NCBI RefSeq assembly: GCF_000607165.1
Contig: NZ_JFZG01000006.1
Coordinates: 930,001 to 994,000, forward strand
Origin: Ralstonia pickettii
GTDB lineage: Bacteria > Pseudomonadota > Gammaproteobacteria > Burkholderiales > Burkholderiaceae
Reading direction: 5' to 3'
DNA: 64,000 nucleotides
Made by a program: the position numbers and the translations under genes. A model generated the notes under the pieces. The model ran no database searches and had not been told where the DNA came from. It saw only the letters and a program-made list of their open reading frames with translations. Positions 46,668-56,241 of this stretch are shown one piece after another; within the stretch, counting starts at the first letter, position 1, and the number at the start of each line of letters is the position of its first letter.

Positions 46668-47759
46668 TCAGACGACGGCAGCCGCCACAGACATCGGCGC
46701 CCGCGCTTGTGCGAGCCCAATCAGGTAATGCAGACGCACCATCAGCAATAGCAGCACGGCCGCGCCGCCGTTATGCGCCACGGCAGCCAGGAGCGGCCAG
46801 CCCAGCACGATGTTCGAAAGGCCGGTCGCTAATTGGACGGCCAGCACGACGAGCAGCACTGTCGCGACACGGCCGATGCCGCCAATGCGACGAGCGCGCA
46901 GGCCCAGCCACGCCAGATAGCTCAGCACAACGATTGCAAACACGCGGTGCGTCCAATGGATGGCGACCAGCGCATCGTGCGAGATGAAATCGCCGCCCGC
47001 GGTCTTGCCGAGCTGGCGCCAGAACGTGAAGCCATGCACAAAGTCCATCGGCGGGACCCACTGGCCGTTGCACAGCGGAAAATCTGTACAGGCCAGCACA
47101 GCGTAGTTCGTACTGACCCAGCCGCCCAGCGCAATCTGCACAATGAGCAGCACGAGCCCGATGGCCGCTGCCACACGCAATGACGCGCCACGCTCATCCA
47201 CCACCCGCGGCACATCGTTCTTGCAGCCGAGCCAGATCAGCGCGGCCAGCAGCGACATGCCCAACAGCAAGTGCGTCACCACGATGGCTGGCTGTAGCTT
47301 GAGCGTGACCGTCCAGGCGCCAAAGGCGCCCTGCACACACACCAGTGCGAGCACGGCCGTTGCATACCACGGGGATTGCTTCAGTTCCTTGCGCTTGACC
47401 CACGCGAGCACCACCAGCGTGATGATCAGAACGCCCAAAGCAAGCGCGAAGTAGCGATGCGTCATCTCGATCCACGCCTTCATCCACGTGACCGGGCCAC
47501 TCGGCATGGCGGCCTGTGCGGCATGGATGTCGTCACGTGCGTGGAACGGGTTGGACGTGCCGTAGCAGCCCGGCCAATCCGGGCAACCGAGACCCGAATC
47601 GGTCAGACGCGTGAAGCTGCCGAACATGATCAGGTCCAGCGTCAGGAAAGCAGTGATCCACACCAGCTTGCGGTACTTGTTGCGATCGCCTTTGACCAGC
47701 ACGTAGCACAGCGGGATCAGTGCGATCAGGATGCCGATGGAAGCAAGTTGCAGCAGCAT
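46668..47759 (-). CDS. ctaA: Heme A synthase (COX15/CtaA)
   Basis: CtaA oxidizes the methyl group of heme O to formyl. The 363-residue protein has about eight membrane helices with conserved histidines (EMTHRYFA, VTHLLLGMS, HWTHRVFA, AHNGGAA) and a GCPDWPGCYG loop of the COX15 type. It is followed by ctaB and preceded by a second SCO-like gene 3 bases upstream, so it is in an operon. Confidence 0.94.
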   Translation of the reverse strand: MLLQLASIGILIALIPLCYVLVKGDRNKYRKLVWITAFLTLDLIMFGSFTRLTDSGLGCPDWPGCYGTSNPFHARDDIHAAQAAMPSGPVTWMKAWIEMTHRYFALALGVLIITLVVLAWVKRKELKQSPWYATAVLALVCVQGAFGAWTVTLKLQPAIVVTHLLLGMSLLAALIWLGCKNDVPRVVDERGASLRVAAAIGLVLLIVQIALGGWVSTNYAVLACTDFPLCNGQWVPPMDFVHGFTFWRQLGKTAGGDFISHDALVAIHWTHRVFAIVVLSYLAWLGLRARRIGGIGRVATVLLVVLAVQLATGLSNIVLGWPLLAAVAHNGGAAVLLLLMVRLHYLIGLAQARAPMSVAAAVV

Positions 47760-47762
47760 GGC

Positions 47763-48419
47763 TTATCCGATGCGCGAGTACTTCAAGAGCCGTGCCATGT
47801 CCCCGCGCACCTTCTTCGGGTCCGGATCTTTCGGGAACTGCATCATCAGGTTGCCAAGCGGATCGACCAGGAAGAGATGATCCGTGGGCGGCGTCTTGCC
47901 GTCGCCCAGCCAGTTCTTCGGCAGTTCGGGCGCGCGCAGGAAGCGCACGGCGCCGTAATCGTCGTTGTAGGCTTTGATCAGGCGCGGGTCGATTTCGCCG
48001 CGGTCGGTCACAAGCCAGACGGGGACAATGCGGTCTCGGTCGGGGCCCTGACCAATGCGCAGTTGGCGCATGGTGAAAAGCTTGCGCGCGCAGTTGTCGT
48101 CGCAGGCGCTGGCATCCACTGACACCATCAGCCATTTGCCCTTCAGGCTGGCGAGTGGCACTTCGGCACCGTGCTCGTCCTGCACCATCAGGCCGGTCGG
48201 AATGGGGCGCTGCGGATCGACCAGCGCGCCGTATGCCGCCTTGCCGCCGGCCGGGGTGAAGACGTAATACGCAAGGTACGACGCGATCACCGGCGAGGCG
48301 CACACCAGCAGGAGGAACAGCATCATCAAGCGGCCGCGGCGCGTACGCGCGTCGATGCGCGGATCTTCGGACGCCCCGAGTGTGCCGGGCGCGCCGGGTG
48401 CGGATTCCTGATTCACCAT
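47763..48419 (-). CDS. SCO-like membrane-anchored thioredoxin-fold protein
   Basis: A 218-residue protein with one N-terminal membrane helix (about residues 30-55) and a periplasmic domain resembling SCO. It has CDDNC (near residue 105) where SCO has CPDVC, and a DHLFLVDPLGN segment that aligns with the histidine region of SCO. It is probably involved in copper delivery or redox control of oxidase assembly, but this is inference. It is immediately upstream of ctaA. The frame extends to 48458; the ATG at 48419 (MVNQES) starts after the SURF1 stop region. Confidence 0.75.
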   Translation of the reverse strand: MVNQESAPGAPGTLGASEDPRIDARTRRGRLMMLFLLLVCASPVIASYLAYYVFTPAGGKAAYGALVDPQRPIPTGLMVQDEHGAEVPLASLKGKWLMVSVDASACDDNCARKLFTMRQLRIGQGPDRDRIVPVWLVTDRGEIDPRLIKAYNDDYGAVRFLRAPELPKNWLGDGKTPPTDHLFLVDPLGNLMMQFPKDPDPKKVRGDMARLLKYSRIG

Positions 48420-48471
48420 GTGATTCCCAATACATTCAGCTGCGGCACTAAGCCGCAACGCGAGTTCGTGT

Positions 48472-49242
48472 TCAAGCGGGCCCGGACGTGCCCGCCAGGC
48501 GGCGATAACGCCGCACGCTGTAGAAGACCATTAACCCCAGCACCGCCGCTGCCATCGCAAACCACTGGAATGCGTAGCCGTAATTGCGGTCGGCGCCCAA
48601 GTCTGCACGCGGCCAATCGCGCACCAGGCCGTCCTGCGCGTCGGATTGCTGCTGCACCACAAACGGTTGGAGCGGCACGCCGATTTCGCGCGAGAACGCG
48701 TCGAGGTCGATATTCTGCCTAAGTCGCTGGCCAACTTCATCCGCGCCATCCTTGCGGCCCAGACTGAAGACCCGGCTGGCATGTGGCACCGCCATCCCTT
48801 CGACCTGCACTTCGCCCGCTGGCGTGGTGTATGGCGCGATGCGCGTGCGGTCGGCCGGGTCGCGCGGCAACCAGCCCCGGTTGACCAACACCGCCCGCCC
48901 GCCCGCCCCTTCCAGCTTCAGCGGGATGAGCACCTCGAAACCGGGGCGCGATACGTCGTTGGTGACGTGTGGGCGATTCTCCAGCAGCACCGTGTGCGCC
49001 ACGTCAAACGTTCCACGCAGCAGCACCGGTCGGTACATCACTGAATCTGCCGTCACGGGCTGAGCAGTGATGCGCTGGGCAGGTGCATTTTCCAGCGCCA
49101 CGATGCGGGCCTGCCGCTCGATGCGCTCGTGCGCACGCGAAAGCTGCCAACGCCCAAGCGAGCACGTGAGCGCGATCAGCGCCACACCCGCCAGCATCGG
49201 CACAGGCGCAAACCAACGTCGCATCGGCACGCGCACGGTCAT
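48472..49242 (-). CDS. SURF1 family cytochrome oxidase assembly protein
   Basis: A 256-residue protein with the SURF1 layout: an N-terminal helix (residues 13-30, then CSLGRWQLSRAHER), a long periplasmic domain, and a C-terminal helix (WFAMAAAVLGLMVFYSVRRYR). SURF1 helps insert heme A into subunit I. Family motifs GRWQLSRA and VLVNRGWLPRD are visible. It lies between ctaE and ctaA, as usual. Confidence 0.92.
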   Translation of the reverse strand: MTVRVPMRRWFAPVPMLAGVALIALTCSLGRWQLSRAHERIERQARIVALENAPAQRITAQPVTADSVMYRPVLLRGTFDVAHTVLLENRPHVTNDVSRPGFEVLIPLKLEGAGGRAVLVNRGWLPRDPADRTRIAPYTTPAGEVQVEGMAVPHASRVFSLGRKDGADEVGQRLRQNIDLDAFSREIGVPLQPFVVQQQSDAQDGLVRDWPRADLGADRNYGYAFQWFAMAAAVLGLMVFYSVRRYRRLAGTSGPA

Positions 49243-49311
49243 TGCGTGGCCTCGGTGAGATAATGCTCGGCAGCCATTTCCAACCCTTCATCGCCCAACC
49301 CGCAGCCCTCC

Positions 49312-49521
49312 ATGCGCATCGTCGTTGCCATTGCGTTTCTGCTGATCCTCGGCAGCCTTGCCTCCGCACTGTTCTTCCTGATGCGGGACAAAGGCCACAG
49401 CAACCGCACCGTTCGCTCGTTGATGTTCCGCGTCGGTTTCTCGATCGCGCTGTTCATCTTCATCCTGGTCGCGAACCGGCTGGGGTGGATTCACAGTACT
49501 GGCATCCGCTTCGGCCAATAG
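49312..49521 (+). CDS. Twin transmembrane protein (DUF2909)
   Basis: A 69-residue protein with two membrane helices (about residues 4-23 and 40-58) joined by a short basic loop, the pattern of DUF2909/twin-transmembrane proteins found beside oxidase genes in beta-proteobacteria. It is on the opposite strand from all the surrounding cta genes, in the 405-base gap between ctaE and surf1. Function is unknown. Confidence 0.8.
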   Translation: MRIVVAIAFLLILGSLASALFFLMRDKGHSNRTVRSLMFRVGFSIALFIFILVANRLGWIHSTGIRFGQ

Positions 49522-49647
49522 CCACCGGCAAATCTCTCACGCCAGAAAAACGAAAACGCCGCAGCGGTGTCCCGTCTGCGGCATTGTCTTCGCCGGTCGT
49601 CGGCAGAGCTACGGGGCGACGCAGCGCCACCCCAGTCCCATACTGCC

Positions 49648-50508
49648 TTACAGCCAGTACACCACCACGTACAGACCCAGCCACACCACGTCCACAAAGT
49701 GCCAGTACCACGCAGCGCCTTCGAACGCGAAGTGATGCTCCGGCGTGAAGTGGCCCTTGATCACGCGGCCCAGTACCACCGACAGCATGATCGCGCCCAT
49801 CGTCACGTGGAAGCCGTGGAAGCCCGTCAGCAAGAAGAACGTTGAACCATAGATACCCGAGGTCAGCTTCAGGTTCAGTTCGTGATAGGCGTGGATGTAC
49901 TCGAACGCCTGGAAGCCCATGAACGTGAAGCCCAGGAGGATCGTCAGCAGCAGGCCCTGGATGACCTGCGCGCGCTTGCCTTCACGCAGCGCATGGTGTG
50001 CCCACGTGAGCGTCACGCCGGAGGTCAGCAGCAGCGCCGTGTTGATGGTCGGAATCGGCCACGGACCCATCGTCGTGAATGGCGTCACCGTGCCGGCCGG
50101 GCCGGCGTTCGGCCACAGCGCGTTGAAGTCGGGCCACAGCAGCTTGTTGTTCAGATCGCCGAGCCACGGCATGGCAATCGTGCGGGCATAGAACAGCGCG
50201 CCGAAGAACGCCGCGAAGAACATCACTTCCGAGAAGATGAACCAGCTCATCGACCAGCGGAACGAGGCATCCACGCGGTCGCCGTACTTGCCGGTCTCGG
50301 ATTCGGAGATGGCGTCGGCAAACCACGCACGCAGCACAAAGAGGAACCACAGCAGGCCGATCAGGAATGTCCACGGTGCCCACGGCTGAGCATTCACCCA
50401 TGCAGCGGAGCTCAGCAGCACGATCAGCAGGCCAAGGCTTGCCGTAATCGGATGCCGCGAGGGCCCGGGCACGAAGTAGTACGGAGCGTTTGCTCGATTC
50501 GCACTCAT
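49648..50508 (-). CDS. ctaE: Cytochrome c oxidase subunit III
   Basis: A 286-residue inner-membrane subunit with seven predicted helices. Family signatures are visible: SWFIFSEVMFFAAFFGALFYAR, EYIHAYHELNLK and GFHGFHVTMGAIML with WYWHFVDVVWLGLY at the C terminus. The ATG at 50508 is preceded by CTGGAG about 10 bases upstream; the frame to 50601 is not conserved. It completes the aa3 core with ctaC and ctaD. Confidence 0.96.
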   Translation of the reverse strand: MSANRANAPYYFVPGPSRHPITASLGLLIVLLSSAAWVNAQPWAPWTFLIGLLWFLFVLRAWFADAISESETGKYGDRVDASFRWSMSWFIFSEVMFFAAFFGALFYARTIAMPWLGDLNNKLLWPDFNALWPNAGPAGTVTPFTTMGPWPIPTINTALLLTSGVTLTWAHHALREGKRAQVIQGLLLTILLGFTFMGFQAFEYIHAYHELNLKLTSGIYGSTFFLLTGFHGFHVTMGAIMLSVVLGRVIKGHFTPEHHFAFEGAAWYWHFVDVVWLGLYVVVYWL

Positions 50509-50597
50509 CTCTTTTTCTCCAGCTCTATTTTTTTGGGAATCCACTCGATGTTGCCCAGCCCATGCTTCGCGGGCCGTCTCCTCAACCTTCTCAATCC

Positions 50598-50810
50598 TCA
50601 ACCGACAACTGCCCGCACGATCAACAGCAGCACAACGATAAACATGACCGCGGCCAGAATGCCCGCGATGATCACGTGCACGGGATTCAACTGCGCCATG
50701 TCACGGTCATGATCGCGGCCCTTGCGCACACCGAAGAAGGACCAGAACACCGCCTTCATCGTCTGTGCGAATGATGCGCGTCGCTTGGTCGCTTCCTTCA
50801 GTTCGTCCAT
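50598..50810 (-). CDS. DUF2970 domain-containing small membrane protein
   Basis: A 70-residue protein with a charged N terminus, the segment SFAQTMKAVFWSFFGVRKG typical of DUF2970, and one C-terminal membrane helix (about 45-68). DUF2970 genes regularly sit between ctaG and ctaE in beta-proteobacteria. The start at 50810 is four bases from the ctaG stop. Its role in the oxidase is unknown. Confidence 0.85.
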   Translation of the reverse strand: MDELKEATKRRASFAQTMKAVFWSFFGVRKGRDHDRDMAQLNPVHVIIAGILAAVMFIVVLLLIVRAVVG

Positions 50811-50814
50811 GTCC

Positions 50815-51423
50815 TCACGCTCCCTTGTTCGGCATCGCCGGCGCAATGGCCGACGGCGCGTGGATTTCAAAGAAAGTGTAGGACAAGGTGATCGTCTTCA
50901 CGTCCTTGGGAAGATCCGGATCAATCACAAACACCACCGGCATTTCGCGTGATTCGTTGGCCGTCAGCGTCTGCTGCTTGAAACAAAAACACTCGATCTT
51001 CTTGAAGAACTCGGTTGCCTGCTTGGGCGCGTAACTGGGGATGGCCTGAGCCTCGACCGTACGCCCCTCCTTGTTCACCACCTCGTAGACGATCTGGTTG
51101 ATCTCGCCGGGGTGCACATCCATGCTGTTCTTGACGGGGCGGAAGCGGAACGGCCCTTGGCTGTTCGAATCGAATTCCACCGTGATCGTGCGCGTCTTGT
51201 CGACCTGCGAGTTGCGCAGCGCGCCGCCATCTTCATCCCGTGTGTTCAACACGTTGATGTTCGTGAGCTCGCAGATCTTCTTGTACAGCGGCACCATCGC
51301 GTAGCCGAAGCCGAACATGATCACGACCACAACGGCCAGCTTGCCGAGCATGGACCGGTTCAGGCCGCGCTCGAATGCTTTGTCGTTTTGTGTCGGGTCC
51401 GGCTGTGCCGGTGTCTGGCTCAT
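50815..51423 (-). CDS. ctaG: Cytochrome c oxidase assembly protein CtaG/Cox11
   Basis: CtaG/Cox11 inserts copper into the CuB site of subunit I. The 202-residue protein has one N-terminal helix (about 26-47) and a periplasmic domain with the copper motif CFCFKQQ (near residue 145). Length and order (after ctaD, before ctaE) are typical. Confidence 0.94.
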   Translation of the reverse strand: MSQTPAQPDPTQNDKAFERGLNRSMLGKLAVVVVIMFGFGYAMVPLYKKICELTNINVLNTRDEDGGALRNSQVDKTRTITVEFDSNSQGPFRFRPVKNSMDVHPGEINQIVYEVVNKEGRTVEAQAIPSYAPKQATEFFKKIECFCFKQQTLTANESREMPVVFVIDPDLPKDVKTITLSYTFFEIHAPSAIAPAMPNKGA

Positions 51424-51472
51424 AGGGGTCTCGCGAAATCTCGGTTCGGCGATCAGCGCGTCGCCTGTCGGG

Positions 51473-51601
51473 CTAGCCGAACACCACGCGCTTGAAAATC
51501 ACACCCAAAAAGAAAACCAACGCGATCGTGCCGAGGATGAACCCCAGGCGACGATTGGCAGCGCGTTGCTCGGGCGTTGGGCTTTTTTTTGGATTCGACA
51601 T
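51473..51601 (-). CDS. Cytochrome oxidase small assembly protein
   Basis: A 42-residue open frame from an ATG at 51601 to a TAG at 51473. It begins MSNPKKSPTPEQRAANRR and continues with a single membrane helix (about 19-37), ending KRVVFG. Small proteins of this form are annotated as oxidase small assembly proteins between ctaD and ctaG in Burkholderiales. It is easily missed because of its length. The gap from the ctaD stop is about 60 bases. Confidence 0.8.
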   Translation of the reverse strand: MSNPKKSPTPEQRAANRRLGFILGTIALVFFLGVIFKRVVFG

Positions 51602-51662
51602 CGTTGTCCGGAGGATCGCGGGGCCGGCGCCAGTATCGGCAGCCTGCCCCGCGACACCTGCA

Positions 51663-53267
51663 TTACTTCACGTGCGGCGGTTCTTCAAAGGTGTGGAACG
51701 GTGCCGGCGACGGCACGGTCCACTCGAGGCCTTCCGCGCCATCCCACGGCTTGTCGGCAGCCTTCTCGCCACCGCGGTACGACGGCAGCACCACGAAGAA
51801 GAAGAAATACACCTGCATCAGGCCGAAGCCCAGGGCACCGATCGACGCCACGGCGTTGAAGTCGGCGAACTGCTGCGGATAGTCGGCATAGCGACGCGGC
51901 ATGCCAGCCAGGCCCAGGAAGTGCATCGGGAAGAACGTGAGGTTGAAGGTGATCATCGAACCCCAGAAGTGGATCTTGCCGCGCGTCTCGCTGTACATGT
52001 AGCCAGACCACTTCGGACCCCAGTAGTAGAAGCCCGCGAACAGCGCGAACAGCGAGCCGGCCACCAGCACGTAGTGGAAGTGCGCCACCACGTAATACGT
52101 GTCCTGCAGCTGGATGTCGATCGGGGCCACGGCCAGGATCAGGCCCGTGAAGCCGCCCACCGTGAACACGAAGATGAAGCCGATCGCAAACAGCATGGGC
52201 GTCTCGAATGTCATCGAGCCGCGCCACATCGTGGCGACCCAGTTGAAGATCTTCACGCCTGTCGGCACCGCGATCAGCATCGTCGCGTACATGAAGAACA
52301 GCTGGCCAGTCACGGGCATGCCGGTCGTGAACATGTGGTGGGCCCACACGATGAACGACAGGATGGCGATGGACGCCGTGGCGTACACCATCGAGCTGTA
52401 GCCGAACAGCGGCTTGCGCGCGAACGCCGGCACGATCTGGCTGATGATGCCGAAGGCCGGCAAGATCATGATGTACACCTCGGGGTGCCCGAAGAACCAG
52501 AAGATGTGCTGGTACATCACCGGGTCACCGCCGCCGGCAGCCGAGAAGAAGCTCGTGCCGAAGTGGCGATCGGTCAGCACCATGGTGATGGCACCCGCCA
52601 GCACCGGCATCACGGCAATCAGCAGGTACGCCGTGATCAGCCACGTCCAGCAGAACATCGGCATCTTCATCAGCGTCATGCCAGGCGCGCGCATGTTCAG
52701 GATGGTCACGATGATGTTGATCGCGCCCATGATCGACGATGCACCCATGATGTGGATCGCGAAGATCGCCATGTCCATGCCTGGGCCCATCTGCACCGAC
52801 AGCGGCGCATAGAGCGTCCAGCCGGCAGCCGTGGCGCCGCCCGGTGCGAAGAACGAGCCCACCAGCAGCAGCGCCGCAGGCGGCAGCAGCCAGAAGCTGA
52901 AGTTGTTCATCCGCGCAAACGCCATGTCGGAGGCGCCAACCTGCAGCGGGATCATCCAGTTTGCAAAGCCCACGAAGGCCGGCATGATCGCGCCGAACAC
53001 CATGATCAGGCCGTGCAGCGTGGTGAACTGGTTGAACAGCTCCGGATGGAAGAACTGCAGGCCGGGCTGGAACAGCTCAAGGCGGATCAGCAGGGCCAGC
53101 GTGCCGCCCGAGAGCAGCATCATGAAAGAGAACAGCAGGTACAGCGTACCGATGTCCTTGTGGTTGGTCGCAAACAGCCAACGGCGCCAGCCATGCGGAT
53201 GGTCGTGCGCGTGGTCGTCTCCATGACCGTGCGCGTGATCTTGCGGGTGCGTAACAGCGGTGCTCAT
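51663..53267 (-). CDS. ctaD: Cytochrome c oxidase subunit I
   Basis: The catalytic subunit of the aa3-type terminal oxidase, 534 residues with twelve helices. The heme and CuB ligands are visible: [19 protein letters not shown] (with the cross-linked His-Tyr pair), an HHMF pair, and [12 protein letters not shown]. The N terminus is His/Asp-rich (residues 7-27), a possible metal-binding tail that is longer than usual. It lies between ctaC and the small assembly protein. Confidence 0.97.
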   Translation of the reverse strand: MSTAVTHPQDHAHGHGDDHAHDHPHGWRRWLFATNHKDIGTLYLLFSFMMLLSGGTLALLIRLELFQPGLQFFHPELFNQFTTLHGLIMVFGAIMPAFVGFANWMIPLQVGASDMAFARMNNFSFWLLPPAALLLVGSFFAPGGATAAGWTLYAPLSVQMGPGMDMAIFAIHIMGASSIMGAINIIVTILNMRAPGMTLMKMPMFCWTWLITAYLLIAVMPVLAGAITMVLTDRHFGTSFFSAAGGGDPVMYQHIFWFFGHPEVYIMILPAFGIISQIVPAFARKPLFGYSSMVYATASIAILSFIVWAHHMFTTGMPVTGQLFFMYATMLIAVPTGVKIFNWVATMWRGSMTFETPMLFAIGFIFVFTVGGFTGLILAVAPIDIQLQDTYYVVAHFHYVLVAGSLFALFAGFYYWGPKWSGYMYSETRGKIHFWGSMITFNLTFFPMHFLGLAGMPRRYADYPQQFADFNAVASIGALGFGLMQVYFFFFVVLPSYRGGEKAADKPWDGAEGLEWTVPSPAPFHTFEEPPHVK

Positions 53268-53308
53268 CGAGGAACTCCTAGGGTTCGGTTCGTCACGCAG
53301 ACGATCAA

Positions 53309-54565
53309 TCAGCCAGCGTTGCGGTCTTCGGCCGCGTTCGCTTGTTGGGACGCCACCTTGCCGGCGGATTCAGTTGCAGCGGTCTTGGCGCCGCCGCCTT
53401 CGGGCATCTTGCCTCCGCGCGCATCCTTCACTTGCGTCGGCTGCAGCAGGTCACCCGTGTGGTTACCCCAGTTGTTGCGCTCGTAAGTGATGACCGAGGC
53501 GATTTCCACATCGTTGAGTGCCGAAGCCCAGGGCGGCATCGCATTCTTGCCATGCAGGACGATATTCACGTGGTCAGCCAGCGGACCATTCGCGATCTTC
53601 GAACCATCGAGCGCCGGGAACGGACCGCCGCCCTTGCCGTTCGGCTGGTGGCAGACCGCGCAGTTGGCGGTGTAGACCTTCTCGCCGCGCGACTTCAGCT
53701 CTTCAAGCGTGTAGGTCTTGTTCGGGTCATCGGCCTTGGCGGCCATTTCCTTTTTCTTGCCGTCGACCCACTTGGTGTAGTCGTCCTGCGAAAGCACGCG
53801 CACCACGATCGGCATGAAGGCGTGTTCCTTGCCGCACAGTTCGGCGCACTGGCCGCGATACACGCCGACCTTCTCAGCCTTGAACCATGCGTCGCGCACG
53901 AAGCCCGGAATCGCATCCTGCTTCACACCAAACGCCGGGATCATCCACGAGTGGATCACGTCGTTGGCGGTGGTCACGATGCGCACCTTGCGATTGACCG
54001 GCACGACAAGTTCGTTGTCGACTTCGATCAGGTACGTGTTCGACTTGGGCGCCTGGTTGTTGATCTGGTCACGCGGCGTGGTGAGCGTGGAGAGGAACGA
54101 AATGCCCTCGCCTTCGCCCTTCAGGTAGTCGTAACCCCACTTCCACTGGTAGCCGGTGGCCTTGATGGTGAGGTCGGAATTGGTGGTGTCCTTCATTGCG
54201 ACCACGGCCTTGGTGGCCGGCAGCGCCATCCCGATCACGATCAGGAACGGCACGATGGTCCAGATGATTTCAACCGTGGTGCTTTCGTGGAACGTCGCCG
54301 GTTTGTGGCCGACCGACTTACGGTGCTTGAAAATGGAGTAGAACATCACCCCGAATACACCGATGAAGATCACGATACAGATGATCAGCATCATCCAGTG
54401 CAGCCAATGGATCTCGGCGGCGATCTTGGTGACCGGAGGCGCGAGATTGAGCTGCCGCACTGCGGGGCCGCCCGGCATGTCTTCCACTGCCAGGGCCGTT
54501 TGACTGAGGGCGAGGAGAGAGCCTGCCGCCAGCAAACTTGCCAATGTCTTATTCAACATTTTCAT
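53309..54565 (-). CDS. ctaC: Cytochrome c oxidase subunit II with C-terminal cytochrome c domain
   Basis: A 418-residue caa3-type subunit II: a signal peptide (to about residue 26), two membrane helices (about 55-80 and 98-120), a CuA cupredoxin domain with [12 protein letters not shown] (near residue 243), then a fused cytochrome c domain with the heme motif CAVCH (near residue 307) and a Met ligand in NAMPPWA. It can accept electrons through its own heme c. A Gly/Ala-rich tail follows. A second in-frame ATG lies two codons into the frame. Confidence 0.96.
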   Translation of the reverse strand: MKMLNKTLASLLAAGSLLALSQTALAVEDMPGGPAVRQLNLAPPVTKIAAEIHWLHWMMLIICIVIFIGVFGVMFYSIFKHRKSVGHKPATFHESTTVEIIWTIVPFLIVIGMALPATKAVVAMKDTTNSDLTIKATGYQWKWGYDYLKGEGEGISFLSTLTTPRDQINNQAPKSNTYLIEVDNELVVPVNRKVRIVTTANDVIHSWMIPAFGVKQDAIPGFVRDAWFKAEKVGVYRGQCAELCGKEHAFMPIVVRVLSQDDYTKWVDGKKKEMAAKADDPNKTYTLEELKSRGEKVYTANCAVCHQPNGKGGGPFPALDGSKIANGPLADHVNIVLHGKNAMPPWASALNDVEIASVITYERNNWGNHTGDLLQPTQVKDARGGKMPEGGGAKTAATESAGKVASQQANAAEDRNAG

Positions 54566-54698
54566 TTTTTATCTACCCAATTGACAGATTCCACTCTGCC
54601 CCGGTGCGCGGCTCATGAGACCTGGGTTGGTTGCCCGTGTCCCAAACACCGGGAAAGCTCGTCCGCAAGCTTGCGCCGCCTGACGCTCACCTGCTAGA

Positions 54699-54998
54699 TC
54701 ACGGGCCGGCCATCTCCAGCTTGACTTGCCCATAATCGGAGGCGTGGCGGGCATAGTACAGCAATGCCCATCCGAGAATCGCGACCTCCAGCCCCGCGTC
54801 AGGCAACACCAATCACGCGCGTTGCCAGACAGAAAACCAAGCGATTACGAACGGGGGAATGACGACCAAGGGGGTGGACCAGCCAATCTGGCAGGTTGAA
54901 AGCGAGCAGTTTCGCTTCATGAGCCAGTTCTTGCGCGGCGATTCCGAGATGGTGGACGCGCCGCATGCTGGGTGGAGCGCGGTTTCAATGTCGTGCAT
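54699..54998 (-). pseudogene. DUF2244 family membrane protein, interrupted by an in-frame TGA
   Basis: From an ATG at 54998 (AGGAG 8 bases upstream) the frame gives 61 residues that resemble DUF2244 (KNWLMKRNCSLS, a membrane helix, WQRA), then TGA at 54813-54815. Read past it, the same frame continues 37 codons (LVLPDAGLEVAILGW, then YYARHASDYG) to a natural TGA at 54699-54701. These are the expected family sequences, and the family usually has Trp at the TGA position, so one G-to-A change (TGG to TGA) explains the break. It heads the cta operon, as in relatives. It could be a true nonsense mutation, readthrough or a sequence error. Confidence 0.75.
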
Positions 54999-55092
54999 TG
55001 AACCACTCCTGCCTCGGATGCATACCCGAACGGTTCGCCCGTGGCAAAAAACGGGATAGGCCTTTGGGGGGACTGCTGCGACAAACTGGCGC

Positions 55093-55121
55093 ATTATATG
55101 GCCGCGATTGACCCCAAACAA
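55093..55121 (-). promoter_or_regulatory. Sigma-70-type promoter for the cytochrome oxidase cluster
   Basis: On the minus strand TTGTTT (55121-55116) and a perfect TATAAT (55098-55093) are 17 bases apart. Transcription would start near 55086, about 90 bases before the DUF2244 ATG, and continue into ctaC. Confidence 0.6.
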
Positions 55122-55191
55122 GGTAAAGCGCCTTTATGCAAGTCCCGGCTTGACAACGTGGAGCCAATGCCGTTCCCGCATTAAAACCGTT

Positions 55192-56133
55192 TCAGACGCG
55201 CGGTTTGCGACCGATCTGATCGATTGGAATCATCGCCCGGCCCTGCTCGTCCAACGCCTGCCGCTGGGTCGGCGCAAGCTTCCAGGCGTGGCCGTAAACG
55301 ATTTCGAAGGTGAGCGGAATCAGCCCGTCGGGATTGCGTTGCGCATCGAGTGCGTCGAATAGCCGCTGGCGCCAGCGCGGCGTGTGCAGACCAGCGCCGG
55401 CGAGGCTGCGGCCCGCCTCATCCGTCAAACCAGCCATGCCGCCAAGCAAATGCACATCGGCCAGCAGCGCCTGCGGCGTTTCGTAGGTGATCGTGAGCTG
55501 CTCCATGTCCATGACGGGCGTGGACCAGCGGCTATGCACCAGCATGTCGCCAATGTCATGCATATCAACAAAGCGCAACGTATGGACGCCCGCGTCGATG
55601 CCGGCCAGAGCGCTGCGCAGCTCGCGCAAGGTGTCGGGGCCGAACAGGCTGAACATCAGCAGCCCGCCCTCCGTGGTGATGCGGTGCCATTCCGGAAAGA
55701 TCGCGTGCGGCGCCGGGTCCCAGTGCAGCGCGAGATTCGACCACAGCAGATCGAATGACGCCCCGGCGAACGGCAGCGCGCGAAAGTCCGCCTGGGCAAA
55801 ATCAAAGACCGGCCGCTTCTTCAGAAGCCGTCCGAGCCACCCGGCATCGGTGCGCTGCGGGTCGAGTTTCTGCGCCTGCGCCAGCATGGCGGACGACCAG
55901 TCGACCCCGCAGATCTGTGCGTCCGGATATTGCACGCGCAGTACCGCCAAGCCTTGTCCCAGGCCGCAGCCCAAATCCAGCGCACGCGTGGGCGTGGCTT
56001 TGATGTAGGACAGCCGGTCCTGCATGCGACTGCCGACTTCGCGCAGCAGGAAATCCACGTCGGCGAAACGCGCGGCGCGGCGATCAAAGGCGCGCCGCAA
56101 GGCGGCAGGACGAGCAAGAGCGGGATCAGACAT
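55192..56133 (-). CDS. BioC-like SAM-dependent methyltransferase
   Basis: A 313-residue class I methyltransferase. The SAM motif is LDLGCGLGQGLAVL (near residue 52), followed by VDWSSAML and a PFAGASFDLLWSNLALHW segment that resembles BioC. BioC methylates malonyl-ACP to start biotin synthesis, but no other bio gene is near, so the assignment is uncertain and it may act on another carboxylate. The ATG at 56133 (MSDPALARP) is preferred over the long frame to 56253, which overlaps comF on the other strand. Confidence 0.78.
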   Translation of the reverse strand: MSDPALARPAALRRAFDRRAARFADVDFLLREVGSRMQDRLSYIKATPTRALDLGCGLGQGLAVLRVQYPDAQICGVDWSSAMLAQAQKLDPQRTDAGWLGRLLKKRPVFDFAQADFRALPFAGASFDLLWSNLALHWDPAPHAIFPEWHRITTEGGLLMFSLFGPDTLRELRSALAGIDAGVHTLRFVDMHDIGDMLVHSRWSTPVMDMEQLTITYETPQALLADVHLLGGMAGLTDEAGRSLAGAGLHTPRWRQRLFDALDAQRNPDGLIPLTFEIVYGHAWKLAPTQRQALDEQGRAMIPIDQIGRKPRV

Positions 56134-56241
56134 CGACAAGACCGGGCGGAATACTGCGGTTGCCAAGTATACCGGCCCGCAGTTTGAGGCGCCGTCCGAT
56201 AGCGCAGTGGCCGCAAATCGGCTTGGATAGCGGCTTTTTGT

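Noticed and set aside
51492-53486. Plus-strand 664-codon open frame
   Set aside because: It is the shadow of ctaD, and its His/Arg/Gln-rich translation is an artefact of GC-rich antisense sequence.
54813-54815. Selenocysteine or programmed recoding at the DUF2244 TGA
   Set aside because: The expected residue is Trp rather than Cys, and I see no stable hairpin just downstream that would act as a selenocysteine element.
54813-55121. Minus-strand 102-codon frame starting at 55121
   Set aside because: Its upstream part overlaps the TATAAT promoter. The real start of this frame is the ATG at 54998, and the gene is better described as an interrupted DUF2244 gene ending at 54699.
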